Both the position numbers and the translations under genes were made by a program. A stretch of 64,000 nucleotides of DNA from JAFGFY01 sp964520425 (lineage in GTDB: Bacteria > Desulfobacterota > DSM-4660 > Desulfatiglandales > HGW-15). The DNA is taken from assembly GCA_964520425.1 (NCBI GenBank), contig CAZFMX010000007.1, positions 1 to 64,000 of the forward strand. The letters are read 5' to 3'. This document shows positions 35,363 to 43,694 of the stretch, piece after piece (within the stretch, counting starts at the first letter, position 1; every line of letters starts with the position of its first letter). Below the pieces are notes generated by a model. That model had not been told where the DNA came from and did not search any database. It saw nothing but the letters and a program-made list of their open reading frames with translations.

Positions 35363-36464
35363 GAAACATACATATTTGAGATATGACTATTCTCTCCTTA
35401 TTCCAACCCTTATGCTGCTGGGCTTGGGATTAGTGACTATCTATAGTGCCAGTACTATTCTTGCGGCAGAGAGACTGGGAGATAGTCACTATTACCTGAA
35501 AAGACAGGGACTGTTTTGTCTCTTGGGTCTATGTCTGTTGATATTAGGAAAAAACATCCCCTACACACTCTACCAGAAACTCACCTATCCCCTCCTTTTC
35601 GTCAGTTTGGCCCTCTTGGTCTTACTCGCGATTCCGGAAGTGGGTATAAAGGTTGGAGGGGCCACAAGATGGTTGCGCTTCGGCCCCATTTCATTCCAAC
35701 CTTCGGAACTAGCCAAGTTGTCCCTGGCCATGTACATGGCCTATTCCATGGCCAAAAAAGGGCCCGATATGGCCTCTTTCTCAAAAGGACTTTCACCACA
35801 CATGCTTGTGGCAGGAATCTTTATTGGGCTCATTCTCCTCCAACCGGATCTCGGTACATCCGTGATCATTGGGAGTTGGGTCTTGATCCTCGTCTTTGTT
35901 GGAGGTGCAAGATTGTATCATCTGCTGAGCGTATTTCTCTTGTCTATGCCTATTCTTCTTTGGCTGGTTTGGCAGGCAGATTATCGACTCAAGAGATGGT
36001 GGGCCTTTATCAATCCATGGGAAGATCCCCAGGGACTTGGATTTCAAATCATACACTCATTTTTGGCCTTCGGCTCCGGTGGAATCTTCGGTGTAGGTTT
36101 GGGGAACAGCAAACAAAAACTCTTTTATTTGCCTGAACCCCATACTGATTTCATTCTCTCTATCTTGGCCGAGGAACTAGGGTTGATGGGTGTCGCAACT
36201 ATCATTCTCCTATTTTCCGTATTGATTATCCGGGGGATCAAAATCGCTCTAAACGCCTCCGACCTCTATGGAAGCTATCTGGCGCTAGGGATTGTCACTT
36301 TTATTGGACTTCAAGTCATGATCAATGCGGGTGTGGTCATGGGTCTACTCCCCACCAAAGGGCTTGCGTTACCCCTGATCAGCTATGGAGGATCATCATT
36401 GGTTGTCAATCTTTTAGGCATCGGGATACTTCTCAGTATCTCGGCAAGAAATGAACGGAAATAG
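35352..36464 (+). CDS. ftsW: Septal SEDS glycosyltransferase FtsW
   Basis: 370 aa, about ten membrane segments. It polymerises glycan strands at the septum together with FtsI. SEDS marks: GGATRWLRFGPISFQPSELAK (its core), LLQPDLGTS, DFILSILAEELG, and LPLISYGGSSLVVNLLGIG. ATG 35352 lies within the last codons of murD, with AGGCTTCACC upstream, so translation is coupled. A family-2 mobile element starts six bases after the stop. Confidence 0.96.
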   Translation: MAVKKHTYLRYDYSLLIPTLMLLGLGLVTIYSASTILAAERLGDSHYYLKRQGLFCLLGLCLLILGKNIPYTLYQKLTYPLLFVSLALLVLLAIPEVGIKVGGATRWLRFGPISFQPSELAKLSLAMYMAYSMAKKGPDMASFSKGLSPHMLVAGIFIGLILLQPDLGTSVIIGSWVLILVFVGGARLYHLLSVFLLSMPILLWLVWQADYRLKRWWAFINPWEDPQGLGFQIIHSFLAFGSGGIFGVGLGNSKQKLFYLPEPHTDFILSILAEELGLMGVATIILLFSVLIIRGIKIALNASDLYGSYLALGIVTFIGLQVMINAGVVMGLLPTKGLALPLISYGGSSLVVNLLGIGILLSISARNERK

Positions 36465-36470
36465 TACAAG

Positions 36471-36581
36471 CTAGTGTCGTGTCTCAGAATCAACTTGAAT
36501 AATAAGTACCTGCTACACAAATTCAAACGTGTCATAGAACCGGCTAAAATTATGAAAGCTATTTCTGGGACACGATACTAG
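36471..36581. mobile_element. Miniature inverted-repeat element, family 2, short copy C between ftsW and murG
   Basis: 111 bp bounded by CTAGTGTCGTGTCTCAGAA and TTCTGGGACACGATACTAG, with the shared middle AATAAGTACCTGCTACACA and GAACCGGCTAAAATTATG. Well preserved, so probably a recent arrival. It interrupts the dcw cluster without touching a gene. Like copy A, CTAG stands at both ends. Confidence 0.88.
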
Positions 36582-36671
36582 ATGAAGACAGGTATTATGA
36601 GACTAAGAGTCGAAATGTTCGAGCACAAAAAACGGAATATCCAATTATAGCCATAACAATATGACTTCTTC

Positions 36672-36702
36672 ATTCGACATCCCTTGTTCGGTATTCGACA
36701 TT
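36672..36702. repeat. TTCGACAT-type direct repeats before murG
   Basis: ATTCGACAT occurs at 36672-36680 and 36693-36701, separated by CCCTTGTTCGGT. This resembles the TCGAAT-type intergenic repeats (CGAACAAGG core between two TCGAA units) that I know from several anaerobic lineages. It lies in the remainder of the ftsW-murG gap (36582-36757), which has no gene. Confidence 0.45.
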
Positions 36703-36757
36703 CAGAGTATGCCGGTTTGCCTATACGCTGAGACTTTGTGCCCGAAAGGCAATTATT

Positions 36758-37855
36758 TTGAACACGGACAAGAATGAAATACGGGTCATTATCGCTGGTG
36801 GTGGTACGGGAGGGCATCTCTTTCCCGGCATAGCCGTCGCAAAGGAGTTTGAAAAGAGATATGGCACAGCAGACATTCGCTTTGTCATCGGGCGAAGAAA
36901 GATGGAATCGGAGATATTGTCCCGTTTAGGATACCCCCAAGAGGCAATCCAGGTGAAGGGTATCAAAGGTCGTAGTGGGAGAGAGGGTTTCATGGTTCTA
37001 TTCAGTTTGCCATACAGTCTGTTCCAATCCTTCTCTATCCTCAGGAGATTCTCACCCCATCTGGTTCTTGGTATGGGTGGTTACTCTTCAGGCCCGGTCT
37101 GTGCGGCGGCCAAAATGATGGGTATCCCCACGGCAATTCATGAGCAGAACTCTTTCCCAGGGCTGACGAATCGTCTTTTGGCAAGGATCGTGGACAGAGT
37201 CTTTATTTCATGGGCAATCAGCGAAGAACATCTGTCGGGGTCAACGCCTCGTCTCACAGGAAATCCGGTTCGCGAAGAACTCATTGCCGGAGCGGATGCC
37301 TATGAGAGGATAACACCAGGGTTTACCATCCTAGTGGTGGGAGGAAGTCTGGGGGCACGGGCCGTGAATAGAGCCTTTGCAGCCGCGTTGGAAATATTAA
37401 AAACAGAGGGCAAAATGCCCAACGTCATCCACCAAAGCGGTGAAACGGATTATGATCGAGTTGTTCAGGACTATACAGAGAGAGGAATCAAAGGAGACAT
37501 TGTGCCGTTTATTGAGGATATGGGAGCAGCCTATGGCCGGGCGGACCTGATCGTCGGCAGGGCCGGAGCCACAACGGTCTCCGAGTTGGCAGCTCTAGGA
37601 AAACCCTCTATTCTGGTCCCATACCCTTTTGCGGCCAATAGGCACCAGGAGATCAACGCCAAGATGCTGGTTCAGGAGGGAGGGGCTAGGATGATTCTGG
37701 AGGAAGACCTCAGTGGGGAGGTCCTTTCCGGTCTCCTAATGAAATACATGGATGATGAAACGGCATTGGAAAAAATGGGAAAGTGCGCGGCAAGAGTGGG
37801 CAGGCGTGATGCAGCCAAGGTTATTGTGGATCATCTGGAAGAAATGAGGTCCTGA
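36758..37855 (+). CDS. murG: Lipid II-forming GlcNAc transferase MurG
   Basis: 365 aa GT-B enzyme that adds GlcNAc to lipid I. Marks: AGGGTGGHLFPGIAVA, GMGGYSSGP, IHEQNSFPGLTNR, VVGGSLGARAVN, VGRAGATTVSELAALG, and PYPFAANRHQEINA. The start is TTG 36758 (NTDKNEIRVIIAGGG follows), with AAAGG nine bases upstream; no ATG lies before the conserved first strand. It restarts the cluster after the inserted element, so it may need its own promoter. Confidence 0.95.
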   Translation: MNTDKNEIRVIIAGGGTGGHLFPGIAVAKEFEKRYGTADIRFVIGRRKMESEILSRLGYPQEAIQVKGIKGRSGREGFMVLFSLPYSLFQSFSILRRFSPHLVLGMGGYSSGPVCAAAKMMGIPTAIHEQNSFPGLTNRLLARIVDRVFISWAISEEHLSGSTPRLTGNPVREELIAGADAYERITPGFTILVVGGSLGARAVNRAFAAALEILKTEGKMPNVIHQSGETDYDRVVQDYTERGIKGDIVPFIEDMGAAYGRADLIVGRAGATTVSELAALGKPSILVPYPFAANRHQEINAKMLVQEGGARMILEEDLSGEVLSGLLMKYMDDETALEKMGKCAARVGRRDAAKVIVDHLEEMRS

Positions 37856-37921
37856 CTTGACACCCGACCTTTTTGTTTTACGCCACAGGCACGGACAACA
37901 AACAATGAACACCTTAAAACA

Positions 37922-39313
37922 ATGACGACGTTCGGCAAGGCCAAGCACATACACTTTGTTGGAATAGGGGGTATCGGCATGAGTGGTATTGCTGAGCTTC
38001 TACTCAATCTTGGATACGAGGTCAGTGGATCCGACCTCCAAGATTCCCCCATAACCGCGCGGCTTGCCGATCTCGGAGGAAAAATATTTCATGGACACAA
38101 GAAAGAATACATAGGAGACACGGACGTGGTTGTCTATTCCTCGGCCATTGCCATGGACAATCCCGAGGTCCTTGAGGCAATGGACCGGTACATCCCTGTC
38201 ATTCCCAGAGCGGAGATGCTGGCAGAGTTGATGCGACTCAAATACGGCGTGGGTGTGGCCGGTGCGCACGGCAAGACCACCACCACTTCCATGATCGCCT
38301 CCATTCTCACCAGCGGAAACCTGGATCCTACGGTGGTCATCGGTGGAAGGCTGGATATCTGGGGGGGCTCCAATGCCAAATTAGGCCAGGGCGATATTCT
38401 TGTAGCGGAGTCGGATGAGAGTGACGGCTCTTTCATCGCCCTGTCCCCCACAGTGGCCGTCGTCACCAATATGGACCATGAGCATGTAGACCACTACGGT
38501 GATATGGATACTTTGCGAAAGACCTTTATCGAGTTCATTAATAAAATCCCTTTTTATGGGCTTGCTGTTATCTGCCTGGATAACAAAGAAATTCAGGGTA
38601 TTATTCCCCATTTGAGAAAGCGCTATGTCACCTATGGTATGAATCCCCAGGCAGATTTACAGGCACGGGATATTGATAAAGGGGTATCAGAGTCACGATT
38701 TGAGGTGTTTTATCAAAATCAGTCTTTAGGCCGAGTTGTTGTCGGCATGCCCGGGATGCATAATGTCCACAATGCCCTGGCGGCCATAGGTGTGGCCCTG
38801 GAACTCGAGATTTCCATAGAAGCCATACAAAAGGGTCTTAAGACTTTGGGAGGCCTTGCACGGCGCTTTCAACAGAAAGGAGAAGTGCAGGGGGTCATGG
38901 TGGTGGATGACTATGGCCATCACCCCACAGAGATCTCGGCCACTTTGGAAACGGCAAAGGACTGCTGGCCTGAAAAACGCCTCGTGGTGGTCTTTCAGCC
39001 TCACAGATATTCTCGAACAAAAGCCCTTTACGACCAGTTCACCATGAGTTTTAATCAGGCCGACGTCCTCATACTGGCGCCCATATACTCCGCGGGAGAG
39101 CTTCCCATTGAAGGTGTGGATGCAGATTGGCTTTGCCAAGGGATCAAAGAACATGGGCACCGGGAGGTGGCCCTGTGTGATAGTAAAAATGAAGTCTTAC
39201 AAACGCTTCTGAGTCTGACAAAACCTGGGGATCTAGTCCTGACACTCGGCGCAGGGGACATATACCGAGTGGGAGAAGAGTTATTAAAACGGCTTGAAAA
39301 GATGCAGCCTTAG
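37922..39313 (+). CDS. murC: UDP-MurNAc-L-alanine ligase MurC
   Basis: 463 aa. It adds the first L-Ala to UDP-MurNAc. Marks: HFVGIGGIGMSGIAELL, ATP site GAHGKTTTTSMIAS, ESDESDGSF, NMDHEHVDHYG, DDYGHHPTEI, FQPHRYSRT. ATG 37922 has only a weak ribosome site. Followed 31 bp later by murB. Confidence 0.97.
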   Translation: MTTFGKAKHIHFVGIGGIGMSGIAELLLNLGYEVSGSDLQDSPITARLADLGGKIFHGHKKEYIGDTDVVVYSSAIAMDNPEVLEAMDRYIPVIPRAEMLAELMRLKYGVGVAGAHGKTTTTSMIASILTSGNLDPTVVIGGRLDIWGGSNAKLGQGDILVAESDESDGSFIALSPTVAVVTNMDHEHVDHYGDMDTLRKTFIEFINKIPFYGLAVICLDNKEIQGIIPHLRKRYVTYGMNPQADLQARDIDKGVSESRFEVFYQNQSLGRVVVGMPGMHNVHNALAAIGVALELEISIEAIQKGLKTLGGLARRFQQKGEVQGVMVVDDYGHHPTEISATLETAKDCWPEKRLVVVFQPHRYSRTKALYDQFTMSFNQADVLILAPIYSAGELPIEGVDADWLCQGIKEHGHREVALCDSKNEVLQTLLSLTKPGDLVLTLGAGDIYRVGEELLKRLEKMQP

Positions 39314-39344
39314 GATGGAGTTATGTCCGTCGTGATCTATTGAA

Positions 39345-40286
39345 ATGCTCAATACGATGATCGATAAAAGACATAAAAAAGATCTCATAAAGATCGTTGG
39401 CAAGGGAGCTCGGTTCCATTGTCTCATGATCCAGTACACCACATTTCGCATTGGGGGTGAAGCGGATGCTCTCTGCTTTGTAGAGAGCTTGGCAAAACTC
39501 CAACAACTGGTCTTCTACTTGATTCATGAGAATATCCCCTTTTTTGTCTTGGGAAAAGGGAGCAATCTACTCATAAGAAACGGAGGGTTTGAAGGGGTCT
39601 TAATCATCATGAGGGGGAAGTTGGCTACCATCGAAACCGACGAAGAGAATACTCCGGGAGTAACGGCCGGCGGCGGCCTCGGGATCAATGATCTGGTTAC
39701 TTATTGCAGTCAAAAAGGTTTAGGAGGATTGGAGTTTCTCGCGGGAATCCCCGGTACTGTGGGCGGGGCAGTAGCCATGAACGCTGGAGCCTTTGGAGAA
39801 GAAGTGGAGGGTGTGGTTGAGAATATCCAGGTTCTCACCCCTCAAGGAGAATTAAGGACAAAGTATCGCTCTGAACTTGCCTTTTCATACAGAAACCTGT
39901 CCCTTCCGGAAAAAAGTATCGTGGTCAGGGCCAGTTTTCGATGTGTGCAAAAAAGTCGAGAAATGGTTTCCAGGAAAGTTAAGGACTATCTTAAGCGGCG
40001 AAAGGCCACTCAGCCCCTGGAATACCCAAGTGCTGGTTCAGTCTTTAAAAATCCTCAGAATGATTACGCGGGAAGACTTATTGAGGAGGCAGGGTTGAAG
40101 GGGAAAAAGGTTGGAGGAGCGATGATTTCGCCAAAACACGCCAACTACATAGTTAACACAGGGGAAGCCAAAGCCGAAGATGTGCTGACCCTCATGGGGC
40201 TCGCCAGACAAAAAGTCAAGGAAGATACAGGGATAGAGTTGGAAACGGAAATAAGAATCATAGGGGGCAAGAGAAAGAGTGCCTAG
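39345..40286 (+). CDS. murB: UDP-N-acetylenolpyruvoylglucosamine reductase MurB
   Basis: 313 aa FAD enzyme making UDP-MurNAc. FAD site motifs: TTFRIGGEADAL, LGKGSNLLIRNGGF, FLAGIPGTVGGAVAMNAGAFG; catalytic Ser in PSAGSVFKNP and Glu near the end (ELETEIRIIG). The short type IIb form. The order murC-murB is standard; ddl, usually next, is absent and ftsQ overlaps the end by eight bases. Confidence 0.96.
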   Translation: MLNTMIDKRHKKDLIKIVGKGARFHCLMIQYTTFRIGGEADALCFVESLAKLQQLVFYLIHENIPFFVLGKGSNLLIRNGGFEGVLIIMRGKLATIETDEENTPGVTAGGGLGINDLVTYCSQKGLGGLEFLAGIPGTVGGAVAMNAGAFGEEVEGVVENIQVLTPQGELRTKYRSELAFSYRNLSLPEKSIVVRASFRCVQKSREMVSRKVKDYLKRRKATQPLEYPSAGSVFKNPQNDYAGRLIEEAGLKGKKVGGAMISPKHANYIVNTGEAKAEDVLTLMGLARQKVKEDTGIELETEIRIIGGKRKSA

Positions 40287-41106
40287 GGTGAGAAAAAAAC
40301 CTGCACTAAACAGACAGGCCGTGAAAAGGAAAAAACGGAATAAACCTTCTCGTTTCTGGAAACTCATCGTCCTACTCGGCACTTCTACGCTAAAGCTGTC
40401 TTTCCTGTTGGCGGGGCTGACTGTTTTAAGTCTCTTGTTCCTATGCGTCTACCAATATCTACTCACCTCACCATACATCAGACTTGAAGAGGTGGTCATT
40501 GAAGGAGTGGAAAAAGAGTTGAAGTATGAATTGCGTGAGATGTCCCAGTTGACCACGGATACCAGTCTATTGGCCATACGTCTCAACGATGTGAAAAAGA
40601 GGTTGGAAAAGCATCCATGGATTCAAACGATCCATGTGGAAAGACGGTTCCCACACACATTGGTCATTCAGGCCAAGAAAGAAAAACCCAGGGCCATGGT
40701 TGTCATCGATGGGCTTTATTATATGAACCGGTTGGGGAAGATTTTTGAAAAGGTCGATCCAACCGGCGATGTGGATTTTCCCTTGATCACGGGGATCTCC
40801 ACGACAGGTGAGGGGATGGAAAAACAAGTACAATTGGCGGCCCATATCCTGAGGGAGCTTGAAGGGGAAAAAGACGCATGGTCTCTAGAAGAATTGTCCG
40901 AAATCCATCTTGAAAAAGAGGGATATGCGTCTCTCTATTTCCGTTCGCTCCCAGCGGCCATAGTCCTGGATGGAACTCAAATGCACAAGAAAATGGACGA
41001 TCTGAAGCGGCTAGTCCGACATCTTGAGAAGACAGGGCAAATCCGAATGGTCAAGCAAATCAATTTGGATTACACGGACGGGGGTGTTGTTTCATTGAAA
41101 CTATGA
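40279..41106 (+). CDS. ftsQ: Cell division protein FtsQ
   Basis: 275 aa. Basic cytoplasmic tail (RKKPALNRQAVKRKKRNK), one membrane helix (about residues 36-58), POTRA domain (YIRLEEVVIEGVEKELKY ... IQTIHVERRFPHTLVIQ) and the FtsQ beta domain (AMVVIDGLYYMNRLGKIF). It links the early and late divisome. GTG 40279 start, within the end of murB, with GAGAAAG upstream. Confidence 0.93.
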   Translation: MPRVRKKPALNRQAVKRKKRNKPSRFWKLIVLLGTSTLKLSFLLAGLTVLSLLFLCVYQYLLTSPYIRLEEVVIEGVEKELKYELREMSQLTTDTSLLAIRLNDVKKRLEKHPWIQTIHVERRFPHTLVIQAKKEKPRAMVVIDGLYYMNRLGKIFEKVDPTGDVDFPLITGISTTGEGMEKQVQLAAHILRELEGEKDAWSLEELSEIHLEKEGYASLYFRSLPAAIVLDGTQMHKKMDDLKRLVRHLEKTGQIRMVKQINLDYTDGGVVSLKL

Positions 41107-41172
41107 AACCACCTTTAGACGTGCCATTTCGCGAGGCAACGAAGCCGCTCTTTTTGGAAGGAGATAGGAATT

Positions 41173-42396
41173 GTGGCTGGAGAAATCATTGTAGGCTTAG
41201 ACATTGGGACCACCAAGATCTGTGCAGTGGTGGGCGAGGTGCATCCGGATGGAATAGAGATCGCGGGTATCGGTTCTCACCCTTCAGAGGGTCTTAGGAA
41301 GGGTGTGGTGATTAACATCGAAAAGACCGTCAATTCAATCAAAGAGGCTATTGAAGAAGCCGAGACCATGGCAGGTTGTGAGATTAGCTCTGTCTACGCC
41401 GGCATCGCCGGAGGTCATATCAAAGGATTCAACAGCCATGGCGTCATTGCCCTTAAGGAAAGAGAGGTAACAAAGAATGACATAGACAGAGTAATTGAAG
41501 CCGCCAGTGCGGTGGCCATTCCCATGGACCGAGAAGTAATCCATGTCCTGACACAGGAGTATATCATTGATGAGCAAGATGGAATTACTGATCCTCTCGG
41601 GATGTCCGGTGTTCGTATGGAGGCCAAGGTTCATATTGTTACCGGTGCCGTCACTTCTGCCCAGAATATTATCAAATGCGCCAACCGGGCTGGACTGGAT
41701 GTTTGTGACATTGTGCTCGAATCACTGGCATCCAGTGAGGCAGTGCTATCTGAAGAAGAGCGCAACTTAGGAGTAGCATTGATTGATTTCGGCGGAGGGA
41801 CCACGGATATGGCCGTCTTTTCCAGGGGCTCCATTAAACATACCTCTGTCCTGACCCTTGGTGGTGATAATCTCACCTATGACGTTGCCATAGGCCTCAG
41901 GACACCTAGAATGGAAGCGGAAAAAACAAAGATCAAATACGGGTGTGCACTCTCCTCCTTAATCGGGAAGGATGAGACCATTGAGGTCCCCGGCGTGGGG
42001 GGAAGAACGCCTAGAGTCCTGTCAAGACAAATTCTAGGAGAGATCATAGAACCCCGTGTTGAGGAAATTTTCACACTTATTCACAACGATCTGCATCGAT
42101 CCGGATATGAGGATCTAATCAATTCCGGTGTGGTGATCACCGGAGGATCAGCGGAACTTTACGGAATAACGGAGATGGCGGAACAGGTTTTTAACGTGCC
42201 TTCACGCATAGGCTATCCAGAGGGAATCAAAGGGCTTGTGGAGGTAGTCAATAAACCCATGTATGCGACAGCTGTAGGCCTTGTCCTTTATGGGGCAAAA
42301 AGGACCAAAGGAGGAAGGAAATTCAGGATAAGAGATACGAATATCTTTGGTCGAGTGACAGATCGAATGAAAAAATGGTTTAGAGAAGTTATCTAA
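41173..42396 (+). CDS. ftsA: Cell division actin homologue FtsA
   Basis: 407 aa actin-fold ATPase that tethers FtsZ to the membrane. Marks: IVGLDIGTTKICAVVGEV (phosphate 1), LIDFGGGTTDMAVF (phosphate 2), GVVITGGSAELYGI (adenosine). The C-terminal amphipathic helix DRMKKWFREVI is the membrane anchor. GTG 41173 (AGEIIVGLD follows) has AAGGAG about ten bases upstream. Confidence 0.97.
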   Translation: MAGEIIVGLDIGTTKICAVVGEVHPDGIEIAGIGSHPSEGLRKGVVINIEKTVNSIKEAIEEAETMAGCEISSVYAGIAGGHIKGFNSHGVIALKEREVTKNDIDRVIEAASAVAIPMDREVIHVLTQEYIIDEQDGITDPLGMSGVRMEAKVHIVTGAVTSAQNIIKCANRAGLDVCDIVLESLASSEAVLSEEERNLGVALIDFGGGTTDMAVFSRGSIKHTSVLTLGGDNLTYDVAIGLRTPRMEAEKTKIKYGCALSSLIGKDETIEVPGVGGRTPRVLSRQILGEIIEPRVEEIFTLIHNDLHRSGYEDLINSGVVITGGSAELYGITEMAEQVFNVPSRIGYPEGIKGLVEVVNKPMYATAVGLVLYGAKRTKGGRKFRIRDTNIFGRVTDRMKKWFREVI

Positions 42397-42434
42397 TAGA
42401 ATATCCATGAGGGACGTAAAAAGGAGGGACATCC

Positions 42435-43634
42435 ATGAAATTTGAATTCGTAGAGGAGAAGAGGAACTCGTACAACGCTAAAATAAAGGTCATTGGCGTT
42501 GGCGGAGCCGGCGGAAACGCCATAAACAACATGATTGCGGCCAAGCTCAAAGGAGTGGAGTTTTTGGTTGCCAACACGGACAGCCAGAACCTTGAGTGCT
42601 CAGCATGCCCCCATAAGATTCAGCTTGGCCCGTCGGTCACCAGGGGCCTCGGGGCAGGCGCTGATCCTGAGCTTGGTCGCCAATCAGCCGAAGAGTGCGT
42701 GGATGAAATCAAGGGGGCCATAGGCGCGTGTGACATGGTTTTCATTGCGGCTGGTATGGGAGGGGGGACAGGGACCGGTGCAGCCCCCGTTGTTGCCCAT
42801 GAGGCTCGAGAAATCGGTTCTTTGACCGTTGCTGTCGTGACAAAACCTTTCCAGTTTGAGGGAGAACGAAGGATGCAAAGGGCGCTGGAAGGCATACAGG
42901 AGCTGAAAAAAGAGGTAGACACGGTGATTGTCATCCCTAATGAACGCCTTAAAGCCATCGGGGATAAGGCCACGCCTTTTAAAGAACTGATTGTACGGGC
43001 TGATGAAGTCCTTCTTCATGCTGTCCAGGGAATCTCTGACCTTATTCTCAGCAGTGGGTTTATCAACCTCGATTTTGCAGATGTCAAAAGGATTATGGAG
43101 CAAATGGGAACGGCTATCATGGGGACCGGAAAGGCCCGTGGAGAGAACAGGGCTTCTGAAGCGGCTCAAAAGGCCATTAATAGTCCGCTGCTTGAAGATA
43201 TCTCCATCAGTGGCGCAAGAGGCCTCCTGATGAATATTACAGGACCTTCGGACATGACCATGGAAGAGATCGATGAGGCTTCCAGCTATATTAAGCAGGA
43301 AGTAGACGAGGAGGCTGAAATATTCTGGGGCGTGGTTTTCGATGATACCATGAAAGAAGAAGTTCAAATCACGGTCATCGCCACGGGTATCGAAAAAAGC
43401 CGGTATGATAAGGTGACCAGACTTCGCGATGTCACAGCTGAGGAAGCAGTGGACGCGTGGACGGTGAAAAGGAACGGCGTCGTTTTAGAAACGCCGACCT
43501 TCCAGAGAACGGAGGAATTGCCGGGCTTAGACGAGATGGACGAGGAAGACTCCAGAAAGAGGGGCTTCCTTAAACGAGCCTTTTCAAAAGACAATCTGGA
43601 TTATCCTACTTTTCTTAGGGCCAAAGCAGACTGA
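42435..43634 (+). CDS. ftsZ: Cell division tubulin homologue FtsZ
   Basis: 399 aa GTPase forming the Z ring. Tubulin signature GGGTGTGAAP, T-loop region VANTDSQ, synergy loop region DFADVKRIM. The C-terminal peptide DYPTFLRAKAD is the conserved site that contacts FtsA. ATG 42435 has a strong AGGAGG seven bases upstream, matching the high level of FtsZ expected. Confidence 0.98.
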   Translation: MKFEFVEEKRNSYNAKIKVIGVGGAGGNAINNMIAAKLKGVEFLVANTDSQNLECSACPHKIQLGPSVTRGLGAGADPELGRQSAEECVDEIKGAIGACDMVFIAAGMGGGTGTGAAPVVAHEAREIGSLTVAVVTKPFQFEGERRMQRALEGIQELKKEVDTVIVIPNERLKAIGDKATPFKELIVRADEVLLHAVQGISDLILSSGFINLDFADVKRIMEQMGTAIMGTGKARGENRASEAAQKAINSPLLEDISISGARGLLMNITGPSDMTMEEIDEASSYIKQEVDEEAEIFWGVVFDDTMKEEVQITVIATGIEKSRYDKVTRLRDVTAEEAVDAWTVKRNGVVLETPTFQRTEELPGLDEMDEEDSRKRGFLKRAFSKDNLDYPTFLRAKAD

Positions 43635-43694
43635 TCGAGAACTCGGGGAGGCATAAACAGATTTAATTCGTCCCTATTCCGTGGAGCTGTTTGC

